From positions 78,330-142,329 of the forward strand of contig FCOH02000015.1 in NCBI GenBank assembly GCA_001544595.2: a DNA stretch of 64,000 nt, read 5' to 3'. Under the pieces are notes generated by a model, which saw only the letters and a program-made list of their open reading frames with translations, ran no database searches and was not told where the DNA came from. The translations under genes and the position numbers were made by a program. How positions within the stretch are numbered: position 1 is the stretch's first letter; every line of letters starts with the position of its first letter. Shown in pieces: positions 61,823 through 64,000 of the stretch. Origin of the DNA: Caballeronia peredens (GTDB lineage Bacteria > Pseudomonadota > Gammaproteobacteria > Burkholderiales > Burkholderiaceae).

Positions 61823-63856
61823 ATGGCTTCCAAAACTTCTTCCTCATCTTCCCGCTCCCGTACCGCTGACAGTCAGCCGGCTCAGTCAGCCGCCGAGACT
61901 CCTGGCGTACAGCAGGCGTTCGATCAATGGCTGAATGCATGGCGCTCGGTTGCCGATCCCGCGCAATGGGCGAAATTCACTCAGCAGACGAATACTGCGC
62001 AGACGAATACCGCGAATGAATCGGGCGCCGCGGCCGCTGCATCGCCGTTCGCTGCCTTTGCCGCGTTCACGAACGGTTTTCCGAACGGCTTTCCGTCCGC
62101 ATTCCCGAATGCTTTCCCGACGCTGGGCGCGCTGCCGCAGATGCCGGACTTCACGAAGCTGAACGGCATGGCGGAGTTCGCCAAACTGGCGAGCAGCATG
62201 CCGGGCTTCGGCGCGGCGATGCAGGGCCTGCCCACGTTGCCGAAGATTCCGACCGCCGCGATTCAGCCGGAACGTCTTCAGCAGTTGCAGAGCAACTATT
62301 CGCGCGATGCCTCCGAACTGCTCAAGCAAGCAACTGAGCAGAGCATCGACCCGAGCGCGCTCAAGGACCGGCGCTTCAACGATACCTCGTGGCAAACCAC
62401 GCCCGCCTATGCATTCACGGCGGCGTGGTATCTGTTGAATGCACGCTATCTGCAGGAACTCGCGGATGCCGTGCAGAGCGACCCCAAAACGCGCGAGCGC
62501 ATTCGCTTCACGGTGCAGCAGTGGGCAGCCGCAGCGGCGCCGAGCAACTTCCTCGCGCTCAATCCCGAAGCGCAAAAGACGCTCATCGAGAGCAAGGGTG
62601 AGAGCCTGCGCCAGGGCATGCTGAATCTGCTGAACGACATGCAGCGCGGCAAGATCTCCCAGTCGGACGAAACGCGCTTTCTCGTCGGCAAGAACATTGC
62701 GTCGACGGAAGGCTCGGTCGTCTACGAGAACGAACTCGTGCAGCTGATCCAGTACAAGCCGCTCGCGCCGAAGGTGTACGCGCGGCCGCTCTTGATCGTG
62801 CCGCCGTGCATCAACAAGTTCTACATCCTCGATCTTTCGCCGGAAAGCTCGCTCGTGCGCTACGGGCTCGAGCAGGGGCATCAGGTGTTCATCCTCTCGT
62901 GGCGCAATGCGGACCAGTCGATCGCGCACAAGTCGTGGGACGACTACGTCGAACAGGGCGTGCTCGAAACCATCGGCGTCGTGAAGGAAATCACCGGCGA
63001 GGACAAGATCAACACGCTGGGCTTCTGCATCGGCGGAACGATTCTGGCCACCGCGCTCGCAGTGGCGGCGGCGCGCGGCGAGGAGCCGGCCGCGTCGATG
63101 ACCCTGCTCACCTCGATGCTCGACTTCTCCGACACCGGCGTACTCGACGTGTTCGTCGACGAAGCGCACGTGCAGTTGCGCGAGCAGTCGATCGGCGGCA
63201 AGAACGGCGCGCCCGCCGGGCTCATGCGCGGCGTCGAGTTTGCGAACACGTTCTCGTATCTGCGCCCGAACGATCTGGTGTGGAACTACGTCGTCGACAA
63301 CTACCTCAAAGGACGCACGCCGCAGGCATTCGATCTGCTGTTCTGGAACAGCGATTCGACCAACCTGCCGGGACCGATGTGCGTCTGGTATCTGCGCAAC
63401 ACGTATCTCGAAAACAAGCTGATGGAGCCGAACGCGCTGACGGTATGCGGCGAGAAGATCGACCTCTCGCGCCTCACGCTGCCGACCTTCATCTACGGTT
63501 CGCGCGAAGACCACATCGTGCCGTGGAAGTCGGCGTATGCGTCCGCGCCGGTTCTCGGCGGTCCGCAGACGTTCGTGCTCGGCGCGTCGGGCCACATCGC
63601 GGGCGTGATCAATCCGCCGTCGAAGAACAAGCGCAGTTTCTGGATGATCGACAGCGACGACGCGCGCCTGCCCGACAGCGCCGACGGCTGGTTCGAAGCG
63701 GCGGCCGAACATCCCGGAAGCTGGTGGCCGACCTGGTCGAAGTGGCTTGCCGGAAACGCGGGCGAACAGGTCAAGGCGGGCGCGGCGCAGGGTTCGAAGA
63801 CGTACCCGGTGATCGAGGCTGCGCCCGGCCGTTACGTACTTGAACGCGACTTCTGA
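61823..63856 (+). CDS. phaC: Class I poly(R)-hydroxyalkanoate synthase PhaC
   Basis: A 677-aa enzyme that polymerises (R)-3-hydroxyacyl-CoA, mainly 3-hydroxybutyryl-CoA, on the surface of storage granules. The lipase-like box GFCIGG has the nucleophile near Cys402. The triad is completed by an Asp in GSREDHIVPW (about 563) and a His in ASGHIAGVINPPSK (about 591). The PhaC N-terminal domain starts around residue 165. The first 110 residues are Ser/Ala-rich, with a run of Phe-Pro-Asn repeats (GFPNGFPSAFPNAFPT). That makes it about 90 aa longer than the C. necator enzyme. phaA follows 69 bp on. Confidence 0.96.
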   Translation: MASKTSSSSSRSRTADSQPAQSAAETPGVQQAFDQWLNAWRSVADPAQWAKFTQQTNTAQTNTANESGAAAAASPFAAFAAFTNGFPNGFPSAFPNAFPTLGALPQMPDFTKLNGMAEFAKLASSMPGFGAAMQGLPTLPKIPTAAIQPERLQQLQSNYSRDASELLKQATEQSIDPSALKDRRFNDTSWQTTPAYAFTAAWYLLNARYLQELADAVQSDPKTRERIRFTVQQWAAAAAPSNFLALNPEAQKTLIESKGESLRQGMLNLLNDMQRGKISQSDETRFLVGKNIASTEGSVVYENELVQLIQYKPLAPKVYARPLLIVPPCINKFYILDLSPESSLVRYGLEQGHQVFILSWRNADQSIAHKSWDDYVEQGVLETIGVVKEITGEDKINTLGFCIGGTILATALAVAAARGEEPAASMTLLTSMLDFSDTGVLDVFVDEAHVQLREQSIGGKNGAPAGLMRGVEFANTFSYLRPNDLVWNYVVDNYLKGRTPQAFDLLFWNSDSTNLPGPMCVWYLRNTYLENKLMEPNALTVCGEKIDLSRLTLPTFIYGSREDHIVPWKSAYASAPVLGGPQTFVLGASGHIAGVINPPSKNKRSFWMIDSDDARLPDSADGWFEAAAEHPGSWWPTWSKWLAGNAGEQVKAGAAQGSKTYPVIEAAPGRYVLERDF

Positions 63857-63925
63857 GCGGCGTGCGCGCGAGCGCATTGAGTTCGTCGGAACCGCATTAA
63901 CATTCGATGCCAAAAGGAAACTGAA

Positions 63926-64000
63926 ATGACTGACGTAGTGATCGTATCGGCCGCGCGCACGGCGGTAGGCAAATTCGGCGGCTCGCTCGCGAAGATCGCG
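63926..64000 (+). CDS. phaA: Acetyl-CoA acetyltransferase, first 25 residues (cut by window edge)
   Basis: The window ends 25 codons into this gene. The N-terminus TDVVIVSAARTAVGKFGGSL is the thiolase signature for the start of the first core domain. A thiolase directly after phaC is PhaA (beta-ketothiolase), which condenses two acetyl-CoA to acetoacetyl-CoA for PHB synthesis. An AGGA ribosome site lies about 9 nt before the ATG. The symbol rests on context and the first residues only. Confidence 0.9.
   Translation, partial: MTDVVIVSAARTAVGKFGGSLAKIA

Overview
The window is a contiguous stretch of high-GC beta-proteobacterial chromosome. Gene order and protein sequences point to the Burkholderiaceae, within the Burkholderia / Paraburkholderia / Caballeronia group; I cannot name a species. 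The evidence is the surE-pcm-nlpD-rpoS block, the ndk-rlmN-rodZ-ispG-hisS-yfgM-bamB-der-hfq-hflX-hflK-hflC-DUF2065-hisZ-purA block, a class I phaC followed by phaA, strong G/C at third codon positions and long alanine-rich linkers. I see no insertion sequence, prophage, CRISPR array, integron, tRNA or rRNA gene, and no broken gene apart from the two cut by the window edges.

Layout. Positions 1-13.4 kb read almost wholly on the minus strand: a GT39-type membrane glycosyltransferase, a MATE exporter, an alpha-2-macroglobulin and the start of pbpC, then rpmE2, mtfA, rho and trxA. Positions 13.8-17.8 kb on the plus strand hold the SRP RNA gene and a replication/recombination group (dnaX, ybaB, recR, a DUF1653 protein). 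Positions 17.8-25.1 kb are the most accessory part: a CaiB-type CoA-transferase followed by a complete NitT/TauT-type ABC importer, two glycosyltransferases and a quinone oxidoreductase. Positions 25.2-31.6 kb are surE-pcm-nlpD-rpoS, a DEDD exonuclease and rlmD. After a minus-strand Bax-inhibitor-like membrane protein, 32.7-50.1 kb is one long plus-strand housekeeping run from ndk to a phosphoribosyltransferase. Positions 50.4-64 kb contain kup, tex (minus), a secreted Gln-rich coiled-coil protein, a DUF465 protein, a DinG-type helicase, bamD (minus), rluD, pgeF, phaC and the start of phaA.

Together the genes cover envelope biogenesis (pbpC with alpha-2-macroglobulin, bamB, bamD, yfgM, rodZ, nlpD, pgeF, glycosyltransferases), stress and post-transcriptional control (rpoS, hfq, hflX/K/C, rho, tex), translation and RNA modification (rpmE2, hisS, der, rlmN, rlmD, rluD), nucleotide metabolism (ndk, purA, a PRTase, surE) and carbon storage (phaC-phaA). 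No clearly novel system is visible. The items most worth a second look are dnaX and surE, whose -10-like boxes lie so close to ATG that the mRNAs may be leaderless; a perfect 13-bp inverted repeat between trxA and rho; direct/inverted repeats ahead of rodZ; a candidate PhaR-type site ahead of phaC; the CoA-transferase/importer group; and the uncharacterised secreted coiled-coil protein.
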